Positions 54,601 to 64,000 of a stretch of 64,000 nt of DNA are shown here, piece after piece. The stretch lies in assembly GCA_013397845.1 (NCBI GenBank), contig VZTG01007812.1, positions 47,980 through 111,979 on the forward strand. Reading direction: 5' to 3'. The notes beneath the pieces were generated by a model. That model had not been told where the DNA came from. It did not search any database and saw only the letters and a program-made list of their open reading frames with translations. Every line of letters starts with the position of its first letter. Position 1 is the first letter of the stretch. The position numbers and the translations under genes were made by a program. The stretch comes from Melanocharis versteri. Taxonomy: Eukaryota; Chordata; Aves; Passeriformes; Melanocharitidae.

Positions 54601-57600
54601 ATGACCTATTGCTGAGAGTTATTTTTAATAATAGCTGTTTTGCTCTGAAGAAAGACCATGAATCGCTTACCTAAGCCCCCAGAAGTACCGATGCGTATAA
54701 TAGTAACGTCCCGGCATTTTGCATGGTGCAGCAGTTTGATCACCTCATGAAGCATAATGGAAATGGAAGGGATGCCCATTCCATGCTGTTGGAAGGAGAG
54801 AAAAGAGAAACATCAGTCCCCATGAGGCGGCAGCAGGTGACAGGTACATGACTGCAAGGAGCTCAGGGTTACGCTGTGGCCTCTGCTGCTGATGATGCCA
54901 AGAGCGATTTTTTTGAGGGGGAAGAGACGTCTTGGGGTCTTTTTAGCCTGTCCAGGTCAGGTGTCTAACCTCAATGCTTTAAAGGCTCTTCAAGTCAGTA
55001 GAGCTGGTGTTCATCCCTGAGGACTCTGTGCAGGCACACAGATGGTGCCTGTCCTGCGAGGAAGGTCCACAGATGCATCCCAACATCTGAATGCTCCAAG
55101 ACCTTCCCTCTGCACTGCCAATCCTTATGCCGTGTGCTGACTCACACTTCGTTGTGTCCTGCTCATGCTCTGGGAGTGGTGAATTTCACTCAGGACAACC
55201 CGAGCCTTCACTTCTCCATGTGCCTTCCAGCCTGTCCTCGCCCCACACTGGAGTGTCTCTGCCACATTGCTGGGCACAAAGGACAATGGAAGGGTTTGTG
55301 TCCCTGGGTGAGGACAGGTTTCAGGGTCAGGCGTTTGCTGTGTGCCTTGCAGGCTGCCTGTCCCTCTTCCTGGCTCACATTCCCTGCCCTGCTGCCCTTC
55401 TGTCCCCAGCACCTGCCTGGAATACCAGTTCCCCATGGCTGGCAGTGGCTCATTCCCGTCCTCCATGGACAGTGCTGCCCCACTCCCATCTCTGCTGCTG
55501 CTCCCCAGGGCTGGCACGTGTTCTGCAGGCCTGGAGCTGCTGGGGCTTCTGCTGCATCTGCCCAGTGCTCCCTTGCTTGGTCATCTGTCTTCTGCTCCAT
55601 TGCTAGACCAACATCCTTTTCTTGGCTTAACTTTTAAGTTCAAAAGGTGTTTGCTGCTGTGGGGTTTGGTTTTTCCTCTTGAAAACGCCTCACATTTTTT
55701 TGGTTTTGTTATCATCTTCAAAAACCTGAAGGAAGCACGTATGGAAGCTCCATTGATTAAGGTACACAACCAGTTTTTGTGTTGCTTTGTCTCCTTTCTC
55801 TTGGCTGTGAGACAAATGCTCTGTTTGTCTTGTATCATGTTTTAAATATGAAACCTTTTTGCACGTTGCTATTCTGGAACATCAGCCTGGCTTATTCGCC
55901 AATGCCTAAAAAATTTATTCTCATTGTAAATATTCAGAGCAGGAATCTGTGTTCCTGCCCCCATATGTTTGAGCTCAGTTGTGTTTCTAAGCAACTTGGA
56001 GAAATGTGATGTTGGCAGCTGTTCTGCATGATGCTTCTCGGGCGGCCATGTGCTCTGCCCTGTGTCCCCTTCTGCAATGGCCAAAGCTGGTGCATGGCCA
56101 CGAGATCGGTGAGGATTTGCTTCTGGCTGTGTCACTGCTGTTGCCAGGCTGGGGAACAGGAAATCTTGTGGCAGTTCTTCCTCTAGGATTGTCTCAGATA
56201 GATTCCCTCAGGCTTGATTCTCTTGGTCAGGATTGGTTTGGTTTTGTCAGAGGGACGAAACATGAGCTCTGTTGTGTGTGATTCCATCTCCTGTGAATCA
56301 CATTTCAGACTAATCTTGTGCCTGAAGAAATGGCATCAGGACCAAGCCTTTGGGTGTGAGTGCTCCCCAGCACAGCCTGTGTTTGCTTTTCCCTTTGTTC
56401 AGTGCCAAAAATCCTGCTCTAAAAGAATAATTAATGATAAGGCCATGATTTTATTTTAGAGCTCGTATCAATGTAATACTCCCAGCAACGTTTCATAGTT
56501 CATGTGTGGTGAGAAGTGGTTTTGCCTCCCAAACTGAGCTGAGCAGAACACGTGCGCGTCCGCTGTTAATGCGGCACTTTCCAAAAGGAGAGTGCAGGTG
56601 CTGGGGAATGCTATTGAAACAGAAGCAGCTTTGCCATGGCTGAGAGGTTGCACTGGGGGTAGTGGCTGAACAATGAGAAGAGGAAAAAAGTCTGCTGGTG
56701 GGTGTTGGGGGAGAGGCCGTGCCAGCCCCGTCGCTGTGGCCAGGGCAGACGAACCCCGCGCTGTCCGGCTGTGGGACCCTGCCAGCAGCAGCCCGGCCGC
56801 CCCGCGAGTGCCCGCAGAACTCACGCTGATGGAGAGCACGGGCCCTGCCCGGTACATGGCGTAGCGGTCCGACCCCGCGCAGACGTCAGCCACATCCTCC
56901 CCATCACCCGCCAGGCCCAGCTCCCGGCGCATGAACTGGGCAAACGCCCTCATCCTGTTCGGGCTGCCGCCAACGCAGACAAACTGGAAATAAAATATCG
57001 GTGTGTTGGTACTTAGCTGGAGCAAGTACCACGAGTCAGCCTGAATGTGGCTGTGGTGGCTGCGCCAGGCACGTCTTCCCAGAGAAAGCAGCAGGATGCC
57101 ACTTCCTCACCATCAGTCAAGGGACATTGGAACAACTGAGGGTCGCAAAACCAGGAGTTAACACAAAACCCAGGCTGTCACTCTGGCAGGGTGGTGACTA
57201 CCCTGGGTCTGGGCAGTCATACAGCTGCACCTACTTGGGTGTCAGTCCTAGGCAAGAAAATCTAAAATAATTCAGCAAATTTAAGCTCTTAGTATCACCA
57301 CTGATAGCAAAGCAAACCCAGATGTTGGAGGAGCTCATTGGTTAATTTATTCTATGAACAGTGTTGACTGCAATTAGTGAGCACTGCTGATGGCACAGAG
57401 GCCATAAAGTCGGGGAGGAAAAAGGACAAACTTTACATATTAGAGGAAAATATGTTCACTGAAGGTAAGAGGAGGATGAGTGTGCAGCTGCCAGGGCTCA
57501 GGGCAGCAGGAGCCCACGCTATGCTGTGCCAGGCTGCTCCAGCCCTGGGCACTGAGGCTCTTCCCCTGCATGGCCAGGGAGAGGCTCCAGTTTGAAATGG

Positions 57601-58746
57601 AAGAGGATGCCATCATGACAAGTTGGTTTTGACAGCAGGTCTCAGCCAAAAATGAGATGACATCCTCCTTCCCTTGTCTTCAGTAGATGATGATCAAGAT
57701 GCTTTGGACAAATGCCTCCTCTGTTTGTCCTCCAACACGGGGCCGATATAAAATCAAGTTTTACAGAGCTACAGGTTTTTAAAAGGATAATTTTCTCTTG
57801 TGATTTCTGCCCAAACCAAACAAGGACAGACAACCTCCTTGCCCAGGCTGCCTTGGCTGCTGAGTCCCTTAGCTGAGCAGTCGGACCCCACCCCGCGGGA
57901 GCTTTGGCAGCAGCAGGGCCCCAGCATGGGCCGGTAGCACCATGGGATGCACAGCTGGAGAGCCTGTGCAGGGGGGAGCTCTGCCTTGCTTTTGGACTGT
58001 TCTTTACCTTTATGTCCCCAAACATGGCTGGCAGGTTGTGCGTCTTCGTTCCTAAGTCCAGGTGGTACAGGATGTCCTCCTCCATCAAGTCCAAGTGTGG
58101 GTTTTTAACAAGGACAAACCCACTCCTGCGAGGAGACAACGAGGAGATGGGTCGGGGCACCAGGCAGTGCCCCCAGCGGGGGGACAGGCAGGAATGGGGC
58201 ACAGGGCAGCCGGGAAGCTCCAGGAGGGTACACACAGCCCTGATGTTGGACAAGGGATGGGACAGGGACAAGGGACGAGCCAGCTCTGTATGGTGACTGG
58301 ACCAGCTGTCTCTCTGCTCCAGGTAACCTCTTTGACATGTCTGCAATTATATCTATATATTTGGCAAAAAATATGTCTCACAATTTATCAATTTTGTCAA
58401 TGGCAACCTTAGCTCTTTCCTTCATGGGGTCTTGCCAGCAATGTCAAGGAGTGATGTGCTGTGCTCTTTTCTATGTGACAGTTAATTAATCTCTTAGCAA
58501 ATCAGGATTTCACACTTGTCCCAAATAACTGCCGGGCAGGGTGAGAGCAGACCCTGCAGGTAGCCAGAGGCCAGTTTGCTGTCCCTTTCCACCTGCTGTA
58601 AGAGATGGGAAGCAACTAACTAACAATGCAAGCTAGTTTCATAAATGAGGCTTAAATGAAACCCAGAGAACATTTTTCTTCTCTTATTAAAACAAATTTA
58701 ACTGTTTCCCTGTTACTCACCCCGAGTAACCTGTTGTTTCAGTCAT
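51298..58746 (-). CDS. UPP2: UPP2, uridine phosphorylase 2 (7 coding exons, C-terminus uncertain)
   Basis: Joined exons, in gene order, are 58746-58721, 58125-58008, 56983-56825, 54785-54671, 54078-53869, 52602-52456 and 51635 to 51517 or further. The first 298 codons align end to end with vertebrate UPP2 (human 317 aa), and all phases match. The enzyme reversibly cleaves uridine and deoxyuridine with phosphate to uracil and (deoxy)ribose-1-phosphate, in cytosolic pyrimidine salvage. Visible PNP/UDP-phosphorylase family features are GGSPNR (Arg58), DRY (Arg88), SHGMGIPSISI (101-111), IIRIGTSGG (Arg132, Thr135), EGQGRLDG (Gln211, Arg213) and NIEMES (Glu242-Met243-Glu244). They correspond to phosphate, uracil and ribose contacts. 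YHLDLGTKTHNLPAMFGD and linkage to CCDC148 identify UPP2 rather than UPP1. Oddities: the residue matching human Cys102 is Ala90, and after FIR an N at 51514 is followed by a long open frame to TAG at 51300-51298. Confidence 0.93.
51514..51514. other. Ambiguous base inside UPP2 coding sequence
   Basis: A single N lies right where the conserved UPP2 C-terminus ends. It makes the reading frame after FIR undecidable. Other single Ns are at 19047, 34298 and 48649, each in or next to repeated sequence. Confidence 0.95.
51660..52160. repeat. 50-bp GC-rich minisatellite spanning an assembly gap
   Basis: CTCACAGCCCTCAC recurs at 51691, 51845, 51895, 51925, 51985, 52035, 52085 and 52135. Spacing right of the gap is 50 bp, with one 30-bp and one 60-bp unit. 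Units carry GGAGCCCCGGGCGGAGCGG and CCTCCTGCCCCGGG. Copies occur on both sides of the gap, so the array is probably longer in the genome. Confidence 0.9.
51729..51814. other. Assembly gap of 86 N
   Basis: A run of 86 unknown bases within the 50-bp GC-rich array in UPP2 intron 6, only 93 bp from the terminal exon. Confidence 0.98.
52456..52602 (-). CDS. UPP2: UPP2 coding exon 6
   Basis: Minus-strand acceptor is CTTCCTTTCCAG and donor is CAAAG|GTGAGT. It encodes QGRLDGALCSFSSEKKLEYL, then DAGVRNIEMESTAFAALCGL. Gln and Arg of QGR match the uracil-binding residues and EME the ribose-binding residues of uridine phosphorylases. Confidence 0.97.
52603..53868 (-). other. UPP2 intron 5
   Basis: Intron of 1,266 bp with donor GAAG|GTAAAA. 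No other feature recognised; open frames near 52920-53410 have no family resemblance. Confidence 0.85.
53869..54078 (-). CDS. UPP2: UPP2 coding exon 5
   Basis: Minus-strand acceptor is CCATTTCCACAG and donor is ACGAAG|GTAAAA. It encodes GIEAGSVVITDTAVDSSFQP, then RFEQVVLDD, RSTELDKDLAEELL and GHTMCTYDFYE. All are close to the mammalian UPP2 sequence. It has 69 full codons plus split codons at both ends. Confidence 0.97.
54079..54670 (-). other. UPP2 intron 4
   Basis: Intron of 592 bp with donor TTAG|GTAAGC. No other feature seen. Confidence 0.9.
54671..54785 (-). CDS. UPP2: UPP2 coding exon 4
   Basis: Minus-strand acceptor is CTTCCAACAG and donor is GGCTTAG|GTAAGC. It encodes HGMGIPSISIMLHEVIKLLH, then DVTIIRIGTSGGL. 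It carries the family signature (SHGMGIPS, ending HEV where most members have HEL) and the phosphate-binding Arg and Thr of RIGTSGG. Confidence 0.97.
54786..56824 (-). other. UPP2 intron 3
   Basis: Intron of 2,039 bp. The open frames at 55091-55845 are GC-related and lack homology. No other feature seen. Confidence 0.85.
56825..56983 (-). CDS. UPP2: UPP2 coding exon 3
   Basis: Minus-strand acceptor is ATTTTATTTCCAG and donor is ATCAGC|GTGAGT. It encodes FVCVGGSPNRMRAFAQFMRR, then VADVCAGSDRYAMYRAGPVL and SIS: 53 codons, as in human. The Cys at 56881-56879 matches human Cys95, but the position matching Cys102 is GCC (Ala) at 56860-56858. The exon is GC-rich, especially at third positions. Confidence 0.97.
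56984..58007 (-). other. UPP2 intron 2
   Basis: Intron of 1,024 bp with donor ATAAAG|GTAAAG. No other feature seen. Confidence 0.88.
58008..58125 (-). CDS. UPP2: UPP2 coding exon 2
   Basis: Minus-strand acceptor is TCTCCTCGCAG and donor is GACATAAAG|GTAAAG. It encodes SGFVLVKNPHLDLMEEDILY, then HLDLGTKTHNLPAMFGDIK. The segment is UPP2-specific: UPP1 has YHFNL and HNFPALFGD here. 39 full codons. Confidence 0.97.
58126..58720 (-). other. UPP2 intron 1
   Basis: Intron of 595 bp with donor TCGGG|GTGAGT. No other feature seen. Confidence 0.75.
58721..58746 (-). CDS. UPP2: UPP2 coding exon 1 (proposed start)
   Basis: ATG at 58746-58744 with G at -3 encodes MTETTGYS plus two bases. Donor TCGGG|GTGAGT gives the phase needed to join exon 2 as ...GYSGSGFVLV. 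The exon may begin after TTTTTGGCAG at 58779, and the frame is open back to that point (YRFQLTGGAA before the Met). A longer N-terminus from an upstream exon therefore cannot be excluded. Human UPP2 has about 12 more residues in this part. Confidence 0.65.
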
Positions 58747-61425
58747 AGCGGCTCCGCCAGTCAGCTGAAAGCGATACCCTGCCAAAAAGGTAAGGAAAAC
58801 ACTCCCTGTGTCCTCAGCTGTCGAGGTTTAGAGCTCAGAAGAGGTTTCAATGGGCTCTGCAGGGGGTTAAATACCTCCAGTGCTTTGTGCAGCTCCCAAG
58901 GTCAATAGTGGCCAGTCCCCCCACCCGCTCCCTGTGTTCGCTCCAGTGCCAAGGCTCCTCCTCGGCTGGCACGGTTCCTCCCAGATTGGCTTTTTGGGCA
59001 GGTGCGTCACCAAGAACCTTGACTGGTGGCCCTAGGGCTGGGGCCAGTGACTTGCTGACCCTCTGGCTGGTGACCCTGTGCCCTCTGGCCGGTGGGGTGG
59101 GCACTGGGCACGTGGCTGCACGCGTGCACCCCGGGGAGATGGTTTGTCCGAGCTGGATGTTGCTGTGCTCCCACCCCGGGCTGTTTCCTTGGCCCCAGGG
59201 ACCAAAGGACGCTGACAGCCTGGCCACTGCTGCTGGCCCGGACACCTCTGCTGGCTGAGCCGTTCTCTGGGCCTGGTAGGTGCAAATCCAAAGTGTCCCT
59301 GCATTTGTCTGGGGTGCACAAAAATGGAATTTGGGCTGTTGCCAACCTCCACCCCTGCTCAGAACAGCTCCTGGGCCACCAGCCTGGCCTGTGGAGGCTG
59401 ATTTCATTCTCAGCAGTGCTCAGACAGCACTGTTGGCTCTCATGGTCCACCCAGCCCTGTGTCAGCCCATCAGGACAGTGTGCGGTGTGCCAGGGACAGC
59501 CTCGCACAGGTCCCAGTCCAGGGCAGCCAGAGCGCTCATGGGGCTGCAGGATGAGTGTGTGATGCTCCCGCAGGAGCAGGAGGAGACTGGAGATACTGGT
59601 CCTGCTTCCTGTCCCGACAACAGGAGGCACTGCCCTGGAAGATATTTTAGGCAGCTGCTGGAGGGGCAGAATCTGGCATTTGCTGTTGAGCTCTGAGAAT
59701 TGTCAATGGAAGCTCTGGCAATCAGAGAAGTGCTAGGTGATTAATTACTGGGTGAAAGCACATTGTGTGGGGCTCACTTGCACCCTGCATTCAGACAGTA
59801 ACGTGGTCCTGCTTCCCTAATAGGGAGGTACAGAAATTGTTGTAACTGAGGCAGCCTTTCCCTGAGCAAATGCCCATTTCGCTATCCACCCAAACCCTTT
59901 AAACTGCAAAACCCTGTATAAAAATAAATAAACATTGCAAGTCAGTGGCCTGGGAACGTGTAAAGTGGGTACCTTGCCCAAGATAGGGTCAGGATAGCTC
60001 TGAGAAGGGGAAGGAGCAGAGCTCTCAGGGATATTTCAGGCTTGCTGGAGTCATACCAAAGGCAGGCTGGAAGGATTTCTATGCTCTGATGAAGTTCTCC
60101 CTCCCTGGATGCTGTTCACATATGCCTGCCAAAAATGACTTATTACTGACGCTCCACAGCACTCCTGAAGAATAAGGAACTGGAGACTCTTTTCCCTTTC
60201 AGAAAACACCAGATTTCTGTGAGGGGAACAGGAAAAGTTTCCTTGGGGCTGCACACACCTTCTGCCCGCTGAAGTCATTTGGTGTGATTGTTGTGTTTTC
60301 AGGCACATGGAGGATTGTGCCATGGGCTCCATGCAGAGCTTCCAGTCATGTCCAGTGAGAGTTACCTGATCCGGGGAACAGAAGCAGGAGGTTTGCTGCT
60401 GTCTGCCAGAGGCAGCTGGGAATGCTCTGGGGGAGGTGAGATCAGGCTGAGGCTTCCTGTGGATTCTTCTCTTTCTCTGGTCTTGTTTGATGAAGGAACA
60501 TGAGGTCCTGGCCCTGCATCCACCTCCAGCATGGCTTGGCAGGGCTTTCATCAGGGAGCGAGGGTTCAGCAGAATGGTGGATGGATGGGTGGACAGATGG
60601 GCAGACAGCTGGACACCTGAGTGACCCTGCAGCAGGGCACGAGTGTTCCCACACACTGCCCCGGCTGCCTGGGCTGGTAAAGGCAGTGCTTCCATTCTCC
60701 CCTTTCTCTGCCTGCCTTCCATGGCAGAGTATTTCTGGGCGCACCTGGAAGGGTCCACACCTGCATGGTTCAAACCATCCCATGATAAAACAATTTTCCC
60801 GAGCACATGGAAAACTTCTTAAATATTTTCTTATGGAAGATAGTGTTCCAGCACAGCCAGCTGGGACATCCCTGCCTGGTGCTCAGCAAAGCCCCTGCCC
60901 TGCCCTGCTGCAGGCTCTGCCCCGGTGCGCTCTGTCCCAGGCAGGGACCTCCCCTGTGCTGGCAAAAGGGGCAAGATTTTGGAGGGTGGCCCTACTGAGT
61001 GAGCAGCGACAGAGTCCCCTGGAGCCACAGCTCTGTCTGGAATGGCAGGCTGAGAACTGGCGGGCAAGCAATGTTCCTGTGGTGTTTGTCCCTGCTGTGC
61101 CCAAGGTAAAAGGAACCAGCGTGTTCTGTTTAAGTAAACATGATTGCACCAAGGGAAACGGTTGGATTGTGCTTTTGGCTTCCCAGAAGTGACACTGAAG
61201 GGAAGGGACAGCAGCCACCACTGTGGCCATGCAGGTTTCAGGGCCTGTCTGGTGCAGTCAGCTCCCTGCCTGGCCAGTACAAGAAGTCCCTCACCTTTGG
61301 TTCCTTCGTCCGTGATTATTATTCCCGTGGTGGTTCTTTGGGATGGCTTTTGGTGAGTCCCAAACTGAAGGGTGGCTGTTCTTTTCCTACCTCTCCTGCT
61401 TGCCATGGCAGAGGCTGCAGAATGG

Positions 61426-61560
61426 AATGGAATAACAGAATAGAATAGAATAGAATAATGGAATAGGATAGGATAAAGTACTAAAATAAAATGCTTTCAG
61501 TTGAAAGGGACCTGCAGTGCTGATCTAGCCCGGCTGCCTGCCTGTTTCTCTTCCTCGAGG
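61426..61560. repeat. AATAG simple repeat plus dispersed-repeat fragment
   Basis: GAATA/GAATAG units from 61426 to about 61475 are followed by TTCAGTTGAAAGGGACCTGC and GATCTAGCCCGGCTGCCTGC. This resembles the antisense 3' tail of a common avian interspersed repeat with an AATAG-rich end. The exact family (CR1 or an LTR type) cannot be fixed by eye. Confidence 0.55.
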
Positions 61561-61844
61561 CAGCGTGGGGAGGTGGGGATGGTGAGAAGCAAAGAGCACT
61601 GCCCCAAGTGAGTGTTTGTTTGTGCCTGATTCAGAGCTAAATCCAGCCTCTCCAAGTGCCAGGCAGTGGAGCTGTTACCATATGTGCTAGAGGATGACAA
61701 ATAAAGCACGATGAAGTATAAGGCAGAGTAACATATGGCAGTGTAGACAGGCTCTCGGCAAGGGAAGAGCTGGGGAGAGCCAGCGCTCCCGCGCCCATCC
61801 GACACCTCTTGTCATGTTAAATGCTATTTTAGAACAGACAGCGA

Positions 61845-62085
61845 TGGCAGCCTGTGCGCGGCAGGGAGCTCGCACCCGCCGCGTCCTGCCAGGGCTCTGC
61901 AGCCTTGCTCCCGACCAGCCCCGGCAGCTCCTTCTCCTCTCGGCTCGTCTCTGCCTTCCCTCCCGCGGTGCTGCTGTTGCTGCAGCTACCTGGAGCTGCT
62001 GATGGATGAGATATTCCAGCAGCCTGGAGCTCAGCCCGGTCTGCGGCCGCCGGGTCGGGCTGGGCGGGAGGGGCAGGTGGTGCCC
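61845..62085. promoter_or_regulatory. CpG-richer patch upstream of UPP2
   Basis: Local rise in G+C and CpG (for example CTGCGGCCGCCGGGTCGGGC) about 3 kb upstream of the proposed UPP2 start. It could be an upstream promoter or enhancer, or just GC-rich intergenic sequence. I have no start site or motif to choose between these. Confidence 0.25.
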
Positions 62086-64000
62086 GTGGCAGGAGTGAGC
62101 TCCTCTACCCCCACCCCGGCAGGGCATGTGTGCTCAGCCTCATGCTTCTGCTTCAACGGCAGAGAGCTGATGAGCATTCACAGTCCAAGGGATGTCTTGT
62201 GCATTCCTCTAGCGATGATTCCTGGCAGTCGGCATGAAGGAGCAGCAGAAGCACCGAGGAGTGTTTTACCTGACAGGAGGAAGGCCATGTGCCAGCAGCA
62301 CAAAGATTTCCTGCTCCCCTTCCCGCCTTGTGCTGCAGAGCCAGAAAAGCGAACACGGGGAGCATAATGTGGATTTTCATCAGCTGTTTGCTCTGGCTCC
62401 GTGTTTTGCCTTGTTTATTATTGGTATAAAGCTGCTCTTGGCATTGGGAGCAGTCAGTAAAACACTCTCCAAAGAAACTAGGCTCCACAAACCCTCAGGG
62501 CACTCGAGTAACTGCAGCTTGTCAGGACATGTTTCCCCTGAGGGGAGGCACTGCCGCAAAACCATTTATTTCAGGCAGAAATCAGCTGCCTGACCTGTGT
62601 CGCTATTCAGGATTTATTCAGGAGCTGCTGATCTGCCAGTCCCATGTGGCTCCACAGGAGGGGCTGAGTGTGCTGCCGCTCCACTGCAGGAATGTTCCTT
62701 AGAGCTGTGGACAAGTCATTTTTCCCACTGTTCCCCCTCTGCAGCCTTGCCCATAGCAGGTGGGATTCACCCTGGGAACAGGCAGGGATCTCCCTGCCCT
62801 GCCCCAGCGCTGCCAGGGCAGGCGGGGGTCTGTGCCCGCTCTCTGGGCATCCTGCCCCGCCGGGCTGCCCGGGAGGTGAGGACGCAAGGGTGGCAACCAC
62901 GCACGTCTGCCCTCGCAGGTTCAAGGAGCGCCAGGCTGGCCCCACAAATGCCTTGGGAAATGGGCTCTGCTTGGGTTTAAACCCAGTTTCTGGCTGGGGT
63001 TGGTGCTGGTTTGCTGCTGACTTGCTGCAGGAGCAGGGGTCCTGCCCTGGCTCTGCCTGGCTCCATATGGACTGCTGCTGCCCATCCTGGACAGACTCCT
63101 TCCCTGGCCCCACATCGATCCACTTCAGCAGAAAATGTTTCTTCTGGTATCTTGCTTCTCCCAAGGCTGAGCTCTTTTCGTGCCTCCAGGCAGGATGAAA
63201 TTGAAGTGAGAAGGAAGATGAACAGTGGGGCAGTTTGGCCACAGGGACCTCTGATCCACTCTGGGGTAGGTTCCCCCTTGCCTCCCTCCATGCTGCTTTT
63301 TGTTCCCTTCACACTGCAGGGATGGGTGAGCTGCTCCAACCCTTCCCACCCCACAGGGATGGGTGAGCTGTTGCCTGCTGGGAGAACCCACAGAGATTTG
63401 TGTAAATGCCCAGTTTGCTGAGACAGAGCAGGGATGTGGCTCCAGAGAGCAGCTGTGGTGGGAGCAGACAGAATCGGCGGTGGAACCTGCAAGTGAGCCC
63501 CTCTCTGCTTGTTCCCTTCCTGCCCTCTGCTTCTCTGCTCTCCAGGCTTGGAATCCAGATGGTGCCTGGGGTTTTTTTCCCTTTTTCTTTTCTTTTTCTT
63601 ACATGGGTATTTTTATCCTTTTGTCTTTCGCTCTTTGGGCTTGTGGGTGCCTGTTGCAGCTGCCAGTGCCTGTGGGTGCAGGCAGGAGGGAGGGCTGGGA
63701 GGAGATTTCGGCCACAATAAGGCAAATGTCGCAAGGCCCGAGCACAGTTCGTAAAGCCATGGTTCTTGTCAAGCCCAATCATGTCTCAGAAACAGGACAA
63801 GGAAAAATATCCCATCAGGCAGCATGTGGGGGTTTGGGTGGCTGAGCCCCAGCCCTGTGCCCCCCAAAGCTGCCCTCCTGCCCGTGTGCCCCACACTGAT
63901 GGAGTGCCTACCGCTGGTGCAGGGCTGGAGCATGGCATGAGGTGGTACTGGCAGCATGGTGGTCTTGGTGGTAGCTGCTGCATCAGCTCATGTGCTGGAT

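Larger units (their letters stand above)
58747..64000. other. UPP2 upstream region, no exon supported
   Basis: About 5.25 kb 5' of the UPP2 start. It should contain the UPP2 promoter and any non-coding first exon, but I cannot place them. Many overlapping open frames at 58.8-61.4 kb and 62.6-63.8 kb follow the local GC and show no homology. A CpG-richer patch lies near 61845-62085 and a dispersed-repeat fragment near 61426. Confidence 0.5.

Noticed and set aside
57642..58346. 234-codon minus-strand ORF containing LVKNPHLDLMEEDILYHLD
   Set aside because: Only its middle is UPP2 exon 2; the ends are intron read-through past clear splice sites.
51298..58746. Assignment of the phosphorylase as UPP1
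   Set aside because: A few residues (Ala90, LEGDQI) are UPP1-like, but the YHLDLGTKTHNLPAMFGD block, overall sequence and linkage to CCDC148 fit UPP2.
58847..59696. ORFs of 120-207 codons upstream of UPP2
   Set aside because: Frames are open on both strands in GC-rich intergenic sequence, with no family resemblance.
1..64000. tRNA, rRNA, endogenous retrovirus or an undescribed multi-gene system
   Set aside because: I saw no tRNA A/B-box pairs, no rRNA stretches, no retroviral coding motifs or paired LTRs, and no gene cluster beyond the two known genes. A tRNAscan, RepeatMasker and translated search would be decisive.

Overview
The window reads as nuclear DNA from a bird, probably a passerine or other neoavian. 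Genes have short exons with GT/AG introns, CR1-type LINE fragments recur, and there are several GC-rich minisatellites. There is no bacterial gene organisation. Two protein-coding genes can be reconstructed exon by exon: CCDC148 on the + strand (coding 11280-49174, 14 coding exons, 605 codons, reading frame intact across all junctions) and UPP2 on the - strand (coding from 58746 down to about 51517 or 51298, 7 coding exons). They are convergent (tail to tail). The same UPP2-CCDC148 neighbourhood is known in mammals, where CCDC148 also lies head to head with PKP4.

Layout: 1-330 is a CpG-rich block, most likely the CCDC148 5' end and shared promoter, with PKP4 expected just outside the window on the left. 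331-11252 holds no recognisable exon and is probably the first intron. 11253-16031 carries coding exons 1-7. A 5.5 kb intron contains a TG/TCACGG minisatellite. Exons 8-9 lie at 21.5-23.9 kb. A 13.9 kb intron holds a 57-bp minisatellite, a 28-bp/GGGGCT array and a CR1 copy. Exons 10-14 lie at 37.8-49.2 kb. About 2.1 kb separates the two stop regions. UPP2 occupies 51.3-58.75 kb, and its last intron holds a 50-bp GC-rich array interrupted by an 86-base assembly gap. 58.75-64 kb is UPP2 upstream sequence with no exon I can support.

The two genes are not known to act together. UPP2 is a uridine phosphorylase of pyrimidine salvage. CCDC148 is a coiled-coil protein of unknown function. The most interesting biology is in UPP2: active-site residues are conserved, but one of the two cysteines that form the redox-switch disulfide in human UPP2 is alanine here, and the C-terminus past the conserved end runs on without a prompt stop next to an ambiguous base. 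I found no previously undescribed system, no RNA gene, no CRISPR array and no intact mobile element.
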